Part shown: positions 8,510 through 17,393 of the stretch, piece after piece
Numbering within the stretch: position 1 is the stretch's first letter
How the letters are laid out: each line of letters starts with the position of its first letter
Assembly: GCA_023251535.1 (NCBI GenBank)
Contig: JAHEYP010000022.1
Location: 1 to 62,776, forward strand
Source: Bacteroidota bacterium
GTDB taxonomy: Bacteria; Bacteroidota; Bacteroidia; AKYH767-A; OLB10
DNA: 62,776 nt
Reading direction: 5' to 3'
Position numbers and translations under genes: made by a program
The notes under the pieces: model-generated
Database searches by the model: none
What the model was told of the DNA's origin: nothing
Seen by the model: the letters and a program-made list of their open reading frames with translations, nothing else

Positions 8510-9429
8510 TGAAACGTATCTTTTCTCTTATGATTGTGGTTCTATTTTCTTTGGAGGTTTATTCCCAAGGATGTAGTGATGCCGGCTTCTGTACAGTAGG
8601 AAATATTCATCCGAATATTATCGATAGTTCCGATCAAAAGAGTCTGAAATGTAGTTTGTTTCTCGCGAATGGAATTGGCGATGAAGGTGTATATGTATTT
8701 ACTCCTGGTATTCAATTCGATTTTCAATCTAGTAAGAATTTATCATTTCAATCTAAATTAACGGCAAATTATGCTGCAGGTAACTTAGGCAATGTGTTAG
8801 GACTTGGTGATTTATTCTTGTCGTCATCTTATTTGTTTTCCAATAAAGCAGTTGCAAAGAATTCAATTACGGCAGGATTTAAATTCCCCTTAAACAATGG
8901 CGATTTAAAGTTTGATGGGAATTCTCTTCCTATGCAATACCAAAGTTCACTTGGTACTATCGATTTTATTATTGGGTACAATATTTCAATCGATAAAGTC
9001 ACATTGAATATTGCATGGCAGCAACCGCTAACTAAAAGAAATAGTAATTCATTTTTATATAAAAATTCAAATTCTGTTGATGCAACTAAATATACTCAAA
9101 GTAATATTTTCAATAGAAAAGGAGATGTGTTATTTAGATTGGGTTATAATTTGATTTCAAATAAAAAATGGAATTGGAATAGTTCCTTATTGGCGATTTA
9201 TCATTTAAATGATGACTCTTATGAAAATAAAAAGTTAGCTAATAGTCGCGTTTCATTAGATGGCTCAAAAGGTCTTACTGTAAATATTACTTCGTTAGTA
9301 AGATACAATATAAATAAAAAGTGGTCTGTCGGATTTTTTGGAGGAGTACCCGTAGTTGTCAGGAAAATTCGGCCAGACGGATTAACAAGAACGTTCTCAA
9401 TAAGTCCAGAGGTTATTGTAACCTTTTAA
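8509..9429 (+). CDS. predicted outer-membrane beta-barrel protein
   Basis: A 306-residue protein of no recognised named family. It has a signal peptide (about residues 1-19, ending EVYSQ), two Cys in the first mature segment (GCSDAGFC), and alternating hydrophobic beta strands throughout (for example LSFQSKLTANYAAG, LGDLFLSSSYLF, GTIDFIIGYNI), ending in aromatic FSISPEVIVTF as expected for a barrel-closing strand. It resembles the transporter-like OmpP1/MetA-type barrels. Translationally coupled to DoxX. The set looks like an envelope system: secreted YHS protein, inner-membrane DoxX, outer-membrane barrel. Confidence 0.7.
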   Translation: MKRIFSLMIVVLFSLEVYSQGCSDAGFCTVGNIHPNIIDSSDQKSLKCSLFLANGIGDEGVYVFTPGIQFDFQSSKNLSFQSKLTANYAAGNLGNVLGLGDLFLSSSYLFSNKAVAKNSITAGFKFPLNNGDLKFDGNSLPMQYQSSLGTIDFIIGYNISIDKVTLNIAWQQPLTKRNSNSFLYKNSNSVDATKYTQSNIFNRKGDVLFRLGYNLISNKKWNWNSSLLAIYHLNDDSYENKKLANSRVSLDGSKGLTVNITSLVRYNINKKWSVGFFGGVPVVVRKIRPDGLTRTFSISPEVIVTF

Positions 9430-9590
9430 TTAATTGGAAATCTAAGTTGCATAACAATGATTTATAATTTGAATATTCTAATTGTCAAATATTTGTGACT
9501 TAAATTGTAAATTCTAATAGTAAAAGCTAAAAGTTCATAAATATTTGAGTTAATAAAAACTAAATTACTAAGTAACAAAAAAGAGTAGTT

Positions 9591-10091
9591 ATGATATTTA
9601 AACAGTTGAAACTTCAGTTGAAATCATTAAGTGATTTGTTGTCCTTACTGAATGATACTCAGTACTCAAAAAAGGTAGCTCATTTGGGTAATTCAAGTAT
9701 TGGCGGACATACTCGCCATATCATTGAGTTGATTCAATGCGCTAATTTAGGCTTGCTTTCAGGTACTGTCGACTATATAAATCGAACACGAAATATTGAA
9801 ATTGAATATAATCGAATTCTTGCTCAAGATATTTTATTGCATCTTATAGATGACCTTAAAGGTTTTAATAAAAAACTTAATTTGGTCGTAGAAGAACTAG
9901 ATGATACTAAAGGAGTGTTAGTGAATACTTCTTATTTTAGAGAAATTGTTTATAATACAGAGCATACTATACATCATCTTGCCTTAATTAAAGTTGCATT
10001 GATTGAAATGAATTTAAATTTTGTAGATGATAATTTTGGTATGGCTTATTCTACGATTAAATACAAAGCAGCTCAAATTAAAAATAATTAA
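9591..10091 (+). CDS. DinB-like four-helix protein
   Basis: A 166-residue protein with the DinB/YfiT fold pattern: helix-rich throughout, with a histidine-bearing helix SSIGGHTRHIIELIQC (about residues 42-57) and a second, YNTEHTIHHLALIKVAL (about 124-140), giving the usual metal-binding His set. DinB-superfamily members include bacillithiol/mycothiol transferases and many of unknown role; the substrate cannot be read here. First gene of a tight five-gene plus-strand cluster (25 nt to the next gene). AT-rich codon use like its neighbours. Confidence 0.75.
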   Translation: MIFKQLKLQLKSLSDLLSLLNDTQYSKKVAHLGNSSIGGHTRHIIELIQCANLGLLSGTVDYINRTRNIEIEYNRILAQDILLHLIDDLKGFNKKLNLVVEELDDTKGVLVNTSYFREIVYNTEHTIHHLALIKVALIEMNLNFVDDNFGMAYSTIKYKAAQIKNN

Positions 10092-10116
10092 ATGTAACTC
10101 TTAAATGTTTGTTTAA

Positions 10117-10848
10117 ATGTGTACCGTATTATTTATGCCAAAACAAAATGGCTTTTGTTTAGCTTCACTTCGTGATGAGAGTCCGAAAAGACCTAAGGCT
10201 TTGCTTCCTGCAGTTTATAGCTTAAATGGTTCTCGTTTTGTTATGCCAAAAGATGAATTTGGTGGTGGATCATGGATTGGAGTTAATGAAAAGAGCAATG
10301 TAATAGTTTTGCTAAATGGAGGATATGTTAAACACGATCGAAAATCTGTTTATGCAAATAGTAGAGGTGTTGTCGTGTTTGAATTATTGAGGTCAGCCAT
10401 TCCTGTTGTCGATTGGCAACTGATGGATTTGTTAAATATTGAGCCATTTACATTAATAGTATTGAGTGAGAATAATTTATTTCAACTTGTTTGGGACGGA
10501 AATGAAAAACATAGAACTAGATTAGATTCTAATGTGCCGCATATTTGGTCGTCATCTACTTTATATGATAATGATTCAAGATTAAAGCGAGAGGAGTTAT
10601 TTAGGAATTGGATAGCAATGGATCCGCCAACAAATAAATTGGCAGTCCTTGATTTTTTCAAGTCGAATTCTAAAAATGAAGAGGGCTTTCTCATTAATAG
10701 AAATGAAGTTGTTAAAACTTTGAGCTATTCATTTATTGAACTTACTAGTTCTATAAATGCTAGTTTTGATTACTATGATTTGCAGAGTTTTATTCACAAT
10801 TCAGTTGTTATTGAATTAAGTGAGGAAAAAAATAAGTGTGCAATTTAA
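10117..10848 (+). CDS. NRDE/TANGO2-family protein
   Basis: A 243-residue protein of the NRDE family, relatives of animal TANGO2. It starts Met-Cys (MCTVLFMPKQNGF), the conserved start that could expose an N-terminal nucleophilic Cys after Met removal, as in Ntn hydrolases. The family motif appears as LASLRDESPKRP where NRDE is usual (RDE kept, N replaced by L-R spacing). The segment GGGSWIGVNEKSNVIVLLNG is also characteristic. Biochemical role unknown; TANGO2 has been linked to lipid/coenzyme A metabolism or haem transfer. Second gene of the 9591-13096 cluster, 15 nt before the next gene. Confidence 0.82.
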   Translation: MCTVLFMPKQNGFCLASLRDESPKRPKALLPAVYSLNGSRFVMPKDEFGGGSWIGVNEKSNVIVLLNGGYVKHDRKSVYANSRGVVVFELLRSAIPVVDWQLMDLLNIEPFTLIVLSENNLFQLVWDGNEKHRTRLDSNVPHIWSSSTLYDNDSRLKREELFRNWIAMDPPTNKLAVLDFFKSNSKNEEGFLINRNEVVKTLSYSFIELTSSINASFDYYDLQSFIHNSVVIELSEEKNKCAI

Positions 10849-10863
10849 TGGTTTTTTATTTGT

Positions 10864-11448
10864 ATGCTTAGCAACCAAATTAGTCCTTTCGAATATGTTT
10901 CTATCCTGGTTTCAATAATCTTGGGACTTGGAATTACACAATTGCTTTCGGCATTCTCTGATCTTTTGTATAATTATAAGAAGGTGACTTTTTATTGGCC
11001 GCATAATTTGTGGATCATTTTTATTTTATTTCTTCATATTCAGGATTGGTTCATTACTTATCAGCTTAAAAGTAAGGAGGTTTGGAGCTTGCCTGTTTTG
11101 TCATTTGTCTTATTGTACCCGATAACACTTTTTTTAGTGTCTAAAATGTTATTGCCAACCAATGAATCGGAAGAGAAATTTAATATGAAGTCTTTTTATT
11201 TCTCACAGTTTCCTTTGATATATCTTGTTGTCTGTGCTTGTATTATTTTGTCGATTGTTTTTAATGTTTTATTTATTCATAAAAGTTACTGCGAGCAGTT
11301 GCCTTTACTAGTATTTTTTGTTTTGCTTTTTACCATGTCTTTCAAAAAAATTAAAAACGAATTATTGCATTATGTTTTGTCATTGGTAATTGTTTCAGTT
11401 GCTGCAATTACTACCGTGATTGAAAATGGAATGTGGGTGATTAAGTAA
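10864..11448 (+). CDS. polytopic membrane protein of unknown function
   Basis: I do not recognise a named family. The 194-residue product has about six hydrophobic segments and little soluble sequence. Its start (SPFEYVSILVSIILGLGITQLLSAFSDLL) puts a conserved-looking Gly-Leu-Gly-Ile-Thr-Gln motif inside TM1. The second segment contains FYWPHNLWIIF and an HIQDW motif. It sits between the NRDE gene and the ATP-grasp gene with gaps of 15 and 2 nt, so it belongs to the same transcript and may work with the exporter and the ligase. Confidence 0.7.
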   Translation: MLSNQISPFEYVSILVSIILGLGITQLLSAFSDLLYNYKKVTFYWPHNLWIIFILFLHIQDWFITYQLKSKEVWSLPVLSFVLLYPITLFLVSKMLLPTNESEEKFNMKSFYFSQFPLIYLVVCACIILSIVFNVLFIHKSYCEQLPLLVFFVLLFTMSFKKIKNELLHYVLSLVIVSVAAITTVIENGMWVIK

Positions 11449-11450
11449 TT

Positions 11451-12512
11451 ATGCAATCAAAAAAAATATATCGCTTCTTAAGGATTTCTCGAATAAAATT
11501 ATTCAGTTGGGAATATTGGCCTATGTGGTTGGTTTATTTACCAGCTAGTTTTTATTTTGTTTATTTAGCTATAAAGGCCCGTACTTTTTTCTTTTTTGCA
11601 GCTTCAAATCCTACCATAGAGAATGGTGGTCTGTTATTCGAAAGTAAATGGAAGATCTTTAATTTAATTCCGAACGATTTATTTCCTTCTACATTGTTTG
11701 TAAACGAGAATGAAGAGATGGATGCACTTTTGTTAAGGTTGCAATTAGCTAATATTAAATTTCCTTTTATTGCTAAACCGGATGTTGGGGGAAGAGGTTT
11801 TGGTGTTATGAAAATTACCTGTATTGATGATCTTATAAAGTATCGCGATGTTGTTAGAGTTTCTTTTTTAATTCAAGAGTATATTGATTTTCCATTGGAA
11901 TTAAGTGTTTTCTACGTTAGAAATCCGAATAGCATTAAAGGTGAAATTACTTCGGTAACAGTAAAGGAATTATTAACTATTAAAGGCGATGGAGTTTCAA
12001 CAATTGATGAGTTAATTAATCACAATGATCGAGCGTTTTTGCAATACTCAGTTTTGCGTAAGGATGATGGAATGAATTTCAATGAGGTTCTTGAGCTTAA
12101 TAAAGTCAAAACGCTTGTGCCTTACGGTAATCATGTGCGTGGTGCGAAGTTTTTAGATTATAGCCATATTATTGATAGCGAATTAACTGAAACATTCGAT
12201 AATATTTCTTCAAAAATTGATGGCTTTTATTTTGGCCGATTCGATATTAGATGTAGTTCTATTGAGGATCTGAAAAAGGGGAAAAATATTTCAATCTTAG
12301 AGTTGAATGGCGCCGGTGCCGAACCTGCTCATATTTATGATCCTAATTTTTCTTATTTCAAGGCTCAAAAGGTGTTATGCTCATATTTTAAAAATATGTA
12401 TATGGTTTCGAGTGCCAATCATAAGTTGGGTGTTCCTTACATGACTTTAAAGGAGTTTGTTGAGATTAGGAAATTGGAAAAACAGTATAAAAGCAAAATC
12501 AATTTAATATGA
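11451..12512 (+). CDS. ATP-grasp domain protein (possible amino-acid/peptide ligase)
   Basis: A 353-residue protein with the ATP-grasp fold of carboxylate-amine ligases. Visible motifs: FIAKPDVGGRGFGVMKI (about residues 106-122, nucleotide-binding loop), LIQEYIDFPLELSV, FGRFDIRC, and ILELNGAGAEPAHIYDP near 282-298, where E and N are the likely Mg2+ ligands. The N terminus (about 1-55) is unusually hydrophobic and aromatic (YWPMWLVYLPASFYFVYLAI), suggesting membrane association, followed by NPTIENGGLLFESK. Similar to D-Ala-D-Ala-ligase-like proteins of unknown substrate. Its stop overlaps the LysE-like gene by 4 nt (ATGA), which ties the two together functionally. Confidence 0.8.
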   Translation: MQSKKIYRFLRISRIKLFSWEYWPMWLVYLPASFYFVYLAIKARTFFFFAASNPTIENGGLLFESKWKIFNLIPNDLFPSTLFVNENEEMDALLLRLQLANIKFPFIAKPDVGGRGFGVMKITCIDDLIKYRDVVRVSFLIQEYIDFPLELSVFYVRNPNSIKGEITSVTVKELLTIKGDGVSTIDELINHNDRAFLQYSVLRKDDGMNFNEVLELNKVKTLVPYGNHVRGAKFLDYSHIIDSELTETFDNISSKIDGFYFGRFDIRCSSIEDLKKGKNISILELNGAGAEPAHIYDPNFSYFKAQKVLCSYFKNMYMVSSANHKLGVPYMTLKEFVEIRKLEKQYKSKINLI

Positions 12513-13096
12513 GCTTTATTGGAATCCCTATTGGGTTTTATGGATATATTTTTCCTGGAAATATTAACTTGATGGTAGTTGAACTTTATGGTTCGAAAAA
12601 GTTTAAGTTTTTATTTTTTATTATGATTCTTATTTTATTGTTCGAATCATTTTATTGCTTTTTTTCACTTTATTTTCTTGAATCTATAAAAGCTAACCAT
12701 TCTTTTTATCATGTTTTGGAGATTGCTTCTTATGTTATGATTTTTTTTATGGGACTATGGATGGTTAGGGATAAACGGGAAAATTCGAATCCTACTCATA
12801 ACAATATTGTGTATAGAGGGGTTTTGAGTATAATTATTCATCCTCAGCAAATTCCTTATTGGGTAGTTTTTGGTGTAGTACTTGCTAAAATTACACCATT
12901 AATGTCTGATGTGAAATCATTGTTAATTTTCGCTTTGTTTAATGCCGTTGGCACTTTTTTAGCGATGTTAACTTATATGTTTTTTGGACTAAAGTTGTTT
13001 ACGTTCTTGCGTTTGAATGTCTGGAAGGTAAATAGAATAATTGGAGTGGTTTATATTCTATTGTCTCTTTTCAATTTGTTCGACAAACTTATTTGA
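12509..13096 (+). CDS. LysE/RhtB-like amino-acid exporter
   Basis: A 195-residue inner-membrane protein with about six hydrophobic segments. The beginning, IPIGFYGYIFPGNINLMVVEL, corresponds to the LysE/RhtB entry motif (PGP-N) with PGN-N here. A short basic loop (RDKRENSNPTHNN) separates the two halves, as in the family. LysE-type proteins export basic or neutral amino acids and related small molecules. The 4-nt overlap with the ATP-grasp gene suggests export of that enzyme's product. Divergent from the best-known members, so the assignment is moderate. Confidence 0.7.
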   Translation: MSFIGIPIGFYGYIFPGNINLMVVELYGSKKFKFLFFIMILILLFESFYCFFSLYFLESIKANHSFYHVLEIASYVMIFFMGLWMVRDKRENSNPTHNNIVYRGVLSIIIHPQQIPYWVVFGVVLAKITPLMSDVKSLLIFALFNAVGTFLAMLTYMFFGLKLFTFLRLNVWKVNRIIGVVYILLSLFNLFDKLI

Positions 13097-13184
13097 TTTG
13101 ATTGCAGATAAATTGATTTGCCGCATCAATATTGTTTTCTTAATTGTTTATTGCTTCGAGTATGAAATTGTCTCGTTTGCTGTA

Positions 13185-14537
13185 TCAAAACTGTTTCCCA
13201 ACCCCAGTATAATTATACGGCGTTATCGCACTCAGTTCTGATTTTATTTCTTCGCTTACATCGAGGCTTTTGATGAATTCGCTGATTAAGGCTTTGTCGA
13301 TTTTCGCTCCCGTTCTTGTTAGTTGCTTTAAGGCTTCATAGGGATTCGGATAGGCTTCTCTGCGTAGTATCGTTTGGATTCCTTCTGCTACTACTGCCCA
13401 GTTATCATCTAAATCGCCAGTAATAGCCGACTCGTTTACTGTTACTTTGCTAAGTCCTTTTAAAAGTGATTTCGCCGCGATAGCAATATGTGCAAATGGT
13501 ACTCCTACGTTTCTCAATACGGTTGAGTCGGTAAGGTCGCGTTGAAGTCGTGATATCGGAAGTTTGGCTGCTAAATGTTCTAATAGCGCATTAGACATGC
13601 CTAAGTTTCCTTCTGCATTTTCGAAGTCTATCGGATTTACTTTATGCGGCATCGCCGATGATCCTACTTCGTTCGCTACTACTTTTTGTGTGAAGTAGTT
13701 CATCGATATATACGTCCACATATCTCGACTTAAATCTAATAGAATCGTGTTGATTCTTTTCATCGTGTCGAATAGCGCAGCCATATTGTCGTAGTGCTCT
13801 ATCTGCGTGGTGTATGGCGAGCGTTGTAATCCAAGTCGACTTATGAATTTATCGGAAAAGTTAATCCAGTCGATTTTCGGATAGGCAACAACGTGAGCAT
13901 TGAAGTTTCCTGTTGCTCCACCAAATTTCGCCGAATAGGCAATCTGTTTTAAGAGCTCTAGTTGCGTGATGATGCGATGATGGAAAATGTAAATTTCTTT
14001 ACCTAGTCGAGTAGGAGAGGCCGGCTGCCCGTGTGTTCGTGCTAACATCGGTATCTCAGCCCACATGCGCGCAAGTTCTTCTATACGATCGCAAATGGCT
14101 TTTATCGATGGTAAATAGATTTGTTGTATCGCTTCACGAATCGATAATGGTATCGCTGTGTTATTGATATCTTGACTGGTAAGTCCGAAGTGAATGAATT
14201 CTTTGAATTCGCTTAAGTTTAATGCATCAAATTTGTCTTTGATAAAGTACTCAACGGCTTTTACGTCGTGATTAGTGACTTTCTCAATCGACTTGATCTT
14301 TAACGCATCTTCGTGACTGAAGTCGTTGTATATCTTGCGCAATTGCGGAAATATAGCTGATGATACATTTTTTAATTGCGGCAAAGGAATTTCACATAAC
14401 TCAATGAAGTATTCAATTTCTACTAATACCCTATAGCGCATCAGTGCTTCTTCTGAAAAGTATAATGATAGTTCTTCACATACATTTCTGTAGCGCCCGT
14501 CAATAGGTGATATCGCGTTTAAAGGATGGAGTTCCAT
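13185..14537 (-). CDS. purB: adenylosuccinate lyase
   Basis: Cleaves SAICAR and adenylosuccinate, releasing fumarate, in purine synthesis; cytoplasmic homotetramer. The 450-residue product begins MELHPLNAISPIDGRY, typical of the family, and carries the fumarase/aspartase signature GSSAMPHKVNP with the flexible-loop catalytic Ser. ARTHGQPASPT is the substrate-binding segment. Last gene of a minus-strand operon queD-folE-fabD-purB, 36 nt after fabD. No clear terminator was seen between it and the converging plus-strand cluster. Confidence 0.97.
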   Translation of the reverse strand: MELHPLNAISPIDGRYRNVCEELSLYFSEEALMRYRVLVEIEYFIELCEIPLPQLKNVSSAIFPQLRKIYNDFSHEDALKIKSIEKVTNHDVKAVEYFIKDKFDALNLSEFKEFIHFGLTSQDINNTAIPLSIREAIQQIYLPSIKAICDRIEELARMWAEIPMLARTHGQPASPTRLGKEIYIFHHRIITQLELLKQIAYSAKFGGATGNFNAHVVAYPKIDWINFSDKFISRLGLQRSPYTTQIEHYDNMAALFDTMKRINTILLDLSRDMWTYISMNYFTQKVVANEVGSSAMPHKVNPIDFENAEGNLGMSNALLEHLAAKLPISRLQRDLTDSTVLRNVGVPFAHIAIAAKSLLKGLSKVTVNESAITGDLDDNWAVVAEGIQTILRREAYPNPYEALKQLTRTGAKIDKALISEFIKSLDVSEEIKSELSAITPYNYTGVGKQF

Positions 14538-14573
14538 AAGGTATTTGATTGTAGAAAATTTACTGATTGATAT

Positions 14574-15449
14574 TTATGCTGATAATGCTTCTGCTTCTTT
14601 GTGGATTTTCTTTACTAGTCCTTGAAGTACTTTGCCCGGACCAACTTCTATAAATGTTGTTGCTCCATCTGCTACCATATGTTGTACCGATTGTGTCCAA
14701 CGTACTGGCGCAGTTAATTGTGCTATCAAGTTTTTCTTTATTTCTTCTGTATTTCGGTGAGGCATCGCCGTTACATTCTGATATACTGCGCAACTTGGGG
14801 TATGGAAAGTAGTTGATTCAATAGCCGCAGCAAGTCGTTCTCTCGCTGGTTCCATCAACGGACTATGAAACGCGCCACCAACAGGTAGTATTAATGCTCT
14901 TCTAGCACCCGCGGCTGTCATTTGCTCACAGGCCATTGTTACTCCTTCTACAGATCCTGAGATTACTAATTGTCCCGGACAGTTATAATTTGCTGCAACA
15001 ACAACTTTGTCGATGCCAGCACAAATTGATTCTACTTTTTCATCGTCTAATGCTAGCACTGCCGCCATTGTTCCCGGTACTGCTTCACATGCTGCTTGCA
15101 TTGCATTCGCACGCTCTATTACTAAGCGTAATCCATCTTCGAAGCTCAAAGTTCCATTCGCAGTTAAAGCAGAAAATTCACCCAATGAGTGACCTGCTAC
15201 CATATCTGGTTGAAATGATGCTCCTAATGTTTTTGCAAGAATTACCGAATGAATAAATATAGATGGTTGTGTAACTTTCGTTTGTTTTAAGTCTTCGTCT
15301 GTTCCAGTAAACATCATGTCCGATATGCGGAATCCGATAATGTCATTTGCTTGTTCAAATAAGTCTTTTGCAAGAGCCGATTGTTCGTATAGCTCTTTGC
15401 CCATTCCAACAAATTGAGAACCTTGTCCCGGGAAGATGTATGCTTTCAT
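14574..15449 (-). CDS. fabD: malonyl-CoA:ACP transacylase
   Basis: Transfers malonyl groups from CoA to acyl carrier protein to supply fatty acid synthesis; cytoplasmic. The 291-residue product has the family start YIFPGQGSQFVGMGKELY, the nucleophile motif AGHSLGEFSAL (Ser about residue 92) and the catalytic His in GGAFHSPLM (about 201). It lies 19 nt after folE in the same operon. Placement with folE and purB rather than other fab genes is unremarkable for a housekeeping transcript. Confidence 0.96.
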   Translation of the reverse strand: MKAYIFPGQGSQFVGMGKELYEQSALAKDLFEQANDIIGFRISDMMFTGTDEDLKQTKVTQPSIFIHSVILAKTLGASFQPDMVAGHSLGEFSALTANGTLSFEDGLRLVIERANAMQAACEAVPGTMAAVLALDDEKVESICAGIDKVVVAANYNCPGQLVISGSVEGVTMACEQMTAAGARRALILPVGGAFHSPLMEPARERLAAAIESTTFHTPSCAVYQNVTAMPHRNTEEIKKNLIAQLTAPVRWTQSVQHMVADGATTFIEVGPGKVLQGLVKKIHKEAEALSA

Positions 15450-15468
15450 AAAGAATGATGTTTTGTTT

Positions 15469-16107
15469 TTAATAGTGACGATTATGTCCGATTAGGCTGA
15501 TAAATTCTTTTCTTGTTCTGTCGTTTTCAAATTCTCCGGTAAACGCTGATGTTGTTGTTACCGAATGTTGCTTTTGTACTCCGCGCATCTGCATACACAA
15601 GTGTTGAGCTTCAATTACTACTGCGACTCCTAAGGGCTCTAATGTATTTTGAATACAGTCGCGAATTTCTGTTGTTAGTCGTTCTTGTACTTGCAACCTG
15701 CGTGCGAATGCATCTACGATGCGAGGAATTTTACTCAGCCCCACAATGTATTTATTCGGAATATAGGCTACGTGCGCTTTACCAAAGAAAGGAAGCATAT
15801 GATGCTCGCACATCGAGTATACTTCAATGTCTTTTACTATAACCATCTGTTTGTATTCTTCTCTGAATTTCGCTGAGTTGAGAATAGCAACAGGATCTAA
15901 ATCATATCCGTGAGTAAGGAATTGCAATGATTTTGCAACGCGCTCAGGTGTTTTTAATAATCCTTCACGCTCAGGATTCTCGCCTAAGTCGAGGAGTATC
16001 TGATGATAGTTTTTTGAAATGGATTTTATTTTCTCAGGATTGTAAATATCTTGTTTTTGATATCCATCCATTTCTTCGCCTTCACCGTTATGTGGATTGT
16101 GTTCCAT
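15469..16107 (-). CDS. folE: GTP cyclohydrolase I
   Basis: Converts GTP to 7,8-dihydroneopterin triphosphate, the entry to folate and 7-deazapurine synthesis. The 212-residue product shows the zinc-site motif [15 protein letters not shown] and the second Cys in [15 protein letters not shown], with [20 protein letters not shown] between them. The N terminus has about 25 extra hydrophilic residues, and the start at 16107 is the only ATG giving a full N-terminal helix region. Immediately downstream of queD (19-nt gap), whose enzyme uses the FolE product. Confidence 0.96.
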   Translation of the reverse strand: MEHNPHNGEGEEMDGYQKQDIYNPEKIKSISKNYHQILLDLGENPEREGLLKTPERVAKSLQFLTHGYDLDPVAILNSAKFREEYKQMVIVKDIEVYSMCEHHMLPFFGKAHVAYIPNKYIVGLSKIPRIVDAFARRLQVQERLTTEIRDCIQNTLEPLGVAVVIEAQHLCMQMRGVQKQHSVTTTSAFTGEFENDRTRKEFISLIGHNRHY

Positions 16108-16126
16108 TCTGTTGTTTTGAAAATTG

Positions 16127-16537
16127 TTATCCGAAATATTCTACAAAATTATTTTCTGTTTCAAATAGCTTTACCGAGTGCAATGCACAGCCTTGCGATT
16201 GTATAGGACCAGCAATCTGCTCCCATATAGCAACGGCCAAAACTTCGGTTGAAGCCATTTTGTCTTTCATAAAGTCGACATCCATGTTGATGTTTTTATG
16301 GTCGAGTTTGTCGATTACTTTTTCTTTGATCAGTTGACTTAAAAATTTTAAGTCGATCACAAATCCTGTATCGGCTGCAGGCTCTCCTTTTACGGTAACA
16401 AACAGTTCATAATTATGTCCGTGCCAATTCGGATTCGAGCATTTCCCGAAGATCTCCAGGTTTTTTTGCTCCGACCACTCGGCGCGGTATAATTTATGTG
16501 CCGCATTAAAGCGTTCTTTTCGGGTGATGTAAACCAT
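16127..16537 (-). CDS. queD: 6-carboxytetrahydropterin synthase / PTPS-like protein
   Basis: Member of the 6-pyruvoyl-tetrahydropterin synthase family; in bacteria usually makes 6-carboxy-5,6,7,8-tetrahydropterin for queuosine. The 136-residue protein has zinc ligands in RFNAAHKLY and HGHNYELFV, the Cys of [12 protein letters not shown], and DHKNINMD. Its pairing with folE fits consumption of dihydroneopterin triphosphate. Whether it feeds queuosine or another pterin cannot be decided here because other que genes are not in the window. First gene of the operon; a TAATTTTG element lies about 36 nt upstream. Confidence 0.9.
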   Translation of the reverse strand: MVYITRKERFNAAHKLYRAEWSEQKNLEIFGKCSNPNWHGHNYELFVTVKGEPAADTGFVIDLKFLSQLIKEKVIDKLDHKNINMDVDFMKDKMASTEVLAVAIWEQIAGPIQSQGCALHSVKLFETENNFVEYFG

Positions 16538-16572
16538 CTTGTTGTTTAGTTTCCCTCTATAACAGAGAAGTG

Positions 16573-16580
16573 CAAAATTA
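16573..16580 (-). promoter_or_regulatory. -7 promoter element for queD-folE-fabD-purB
   Basis: Read on the minus strand this is TAATTTTG, a full match to TAnnTTTG, about 35 nt before the queD start codon at 16537. Confidence 0.65.
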
Positions 16581-16635
16581 GTTGATTTTAGTGGATGTTT
16601 TTATTGGTGTCAGCCGATTCCTTTATATTCGCAAA

Positions 16636-17316
16636 ATGATTCGTAAAATTCTGATTGTGAGCGCTACCGGGGCCGAAATCAAGGGCTTAATGAGCGATGA
16701 TGCCCAAATTCCTCCTGTTGGTATACCTTTTTTAATACCAAATGACGATGCTGCCGATGTTTACGGATTAGTAACTGGGGTGGGGAGTGTTGCTACTTCG
16801 TTTCATCTTGCTAACGTGCTTGCTTTCAATACGTACGATTTATTGCTGAATATCGGATTGGCTGGCGCCTTTAACCGAAATTTTGCTTTGGGCGATGTTT
16901 ATGAGGTGGCAAGCGATTGTTTCGCTGATCTCGGGGCGGTGGATCATGATCGTTTCCTTTCTTTAATAGAACTCGGTTTAATGGGTTCAGATGAGTTTCC
17001 CTATGCGGGCGGACAACTACAGCCTCCTCCTGTAAATGGCCTGTCTACGGGCTTAAAAATGGCTTCCGCTATCACTGTAAATACCGTTCATGGTGACGCT
17101 GAGGGGATTGCAGCGGTGCAGAAATTGTTTCCCGCCGATTTAGAGTCGATGGAAGGAGGCGCATTTTTTTATGCCTGCATGATGAAAAGTATTCCTTGTG
17201 TACAAGTGAGAGCTGTTTCGAATTACGTAGAACCTCGCAATAGAGCTGCTTGGCAGATAAAATCGGCTCTCGAGAATTTGTGGAGTGAAGTAGGGAGGAT
17301 TATCTCAAATTGTTAA
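16636..17316 (+). CDS. mqnB: futalosine hydrolase-like nucleosidase
   Basis: A 226-residue nucleoside-phosphorylase-fold protein. It begins MIRKILIVSATGAEIKGL, and the motifs LVTGVGSVATSFHLANVL, LLNIGLAGAFNRNFALGDVYEV and LESMEGGAFFYACM match futalosine hydrolase (MqnB), which removes hypoxanthine in the futalosine pathway to menaquinone. The catalytic Asp/Glu region ends with VRAVSNYVEPRNRAAW. ATG 16636 is preferred over in-frame TTG 16582 because family members begin at this strand; TATATTCG at 16624-16631, a near-match promoter element, would then leave almost no leader. 5'-methylthioadenosine nucleosidase is the alternative reading. Confidence 0.88.
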   Translation: MIRKILIVSATGAEIKGLMSDDAQIPPVGIPFLIPNDDAADVYGLVTGVGSVATSFHLANVLAFNTYDLLLNIGLAGAFNRNFALGDVYEVASDCFADLGAVDHDRFLSLIELGLMGSDEFPYAGGQLQPPPVNGLSTGLKMASAITVNTVHGDAEGIAAVQKLFPADLESMEGGAFFYACMMKSIPCVQVRAVSNYVEPRNRAAWQIKSALENLWSEVGRIISNC

Positions 17317-17378
17317 TATCTCAATTTCGCTTGTTCAAAGCCTTTTCTTTTTTTCATTTTTCGCTTTAAGGATAAAAG

Positions 17379-17386
17379 TAAATTTG
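17379..17386 (+). promoter_or_regulatory. -7 promoter element abutting vWA gene start
   Basis: TAAATTTG matches TAnnTTTG exactly and ends 7 nt before the ATG at 17394, so transcription should begin within a few bases of the start codon. Confidence 0.6.
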
Positions 17387-17393
17387 CAGGGTT

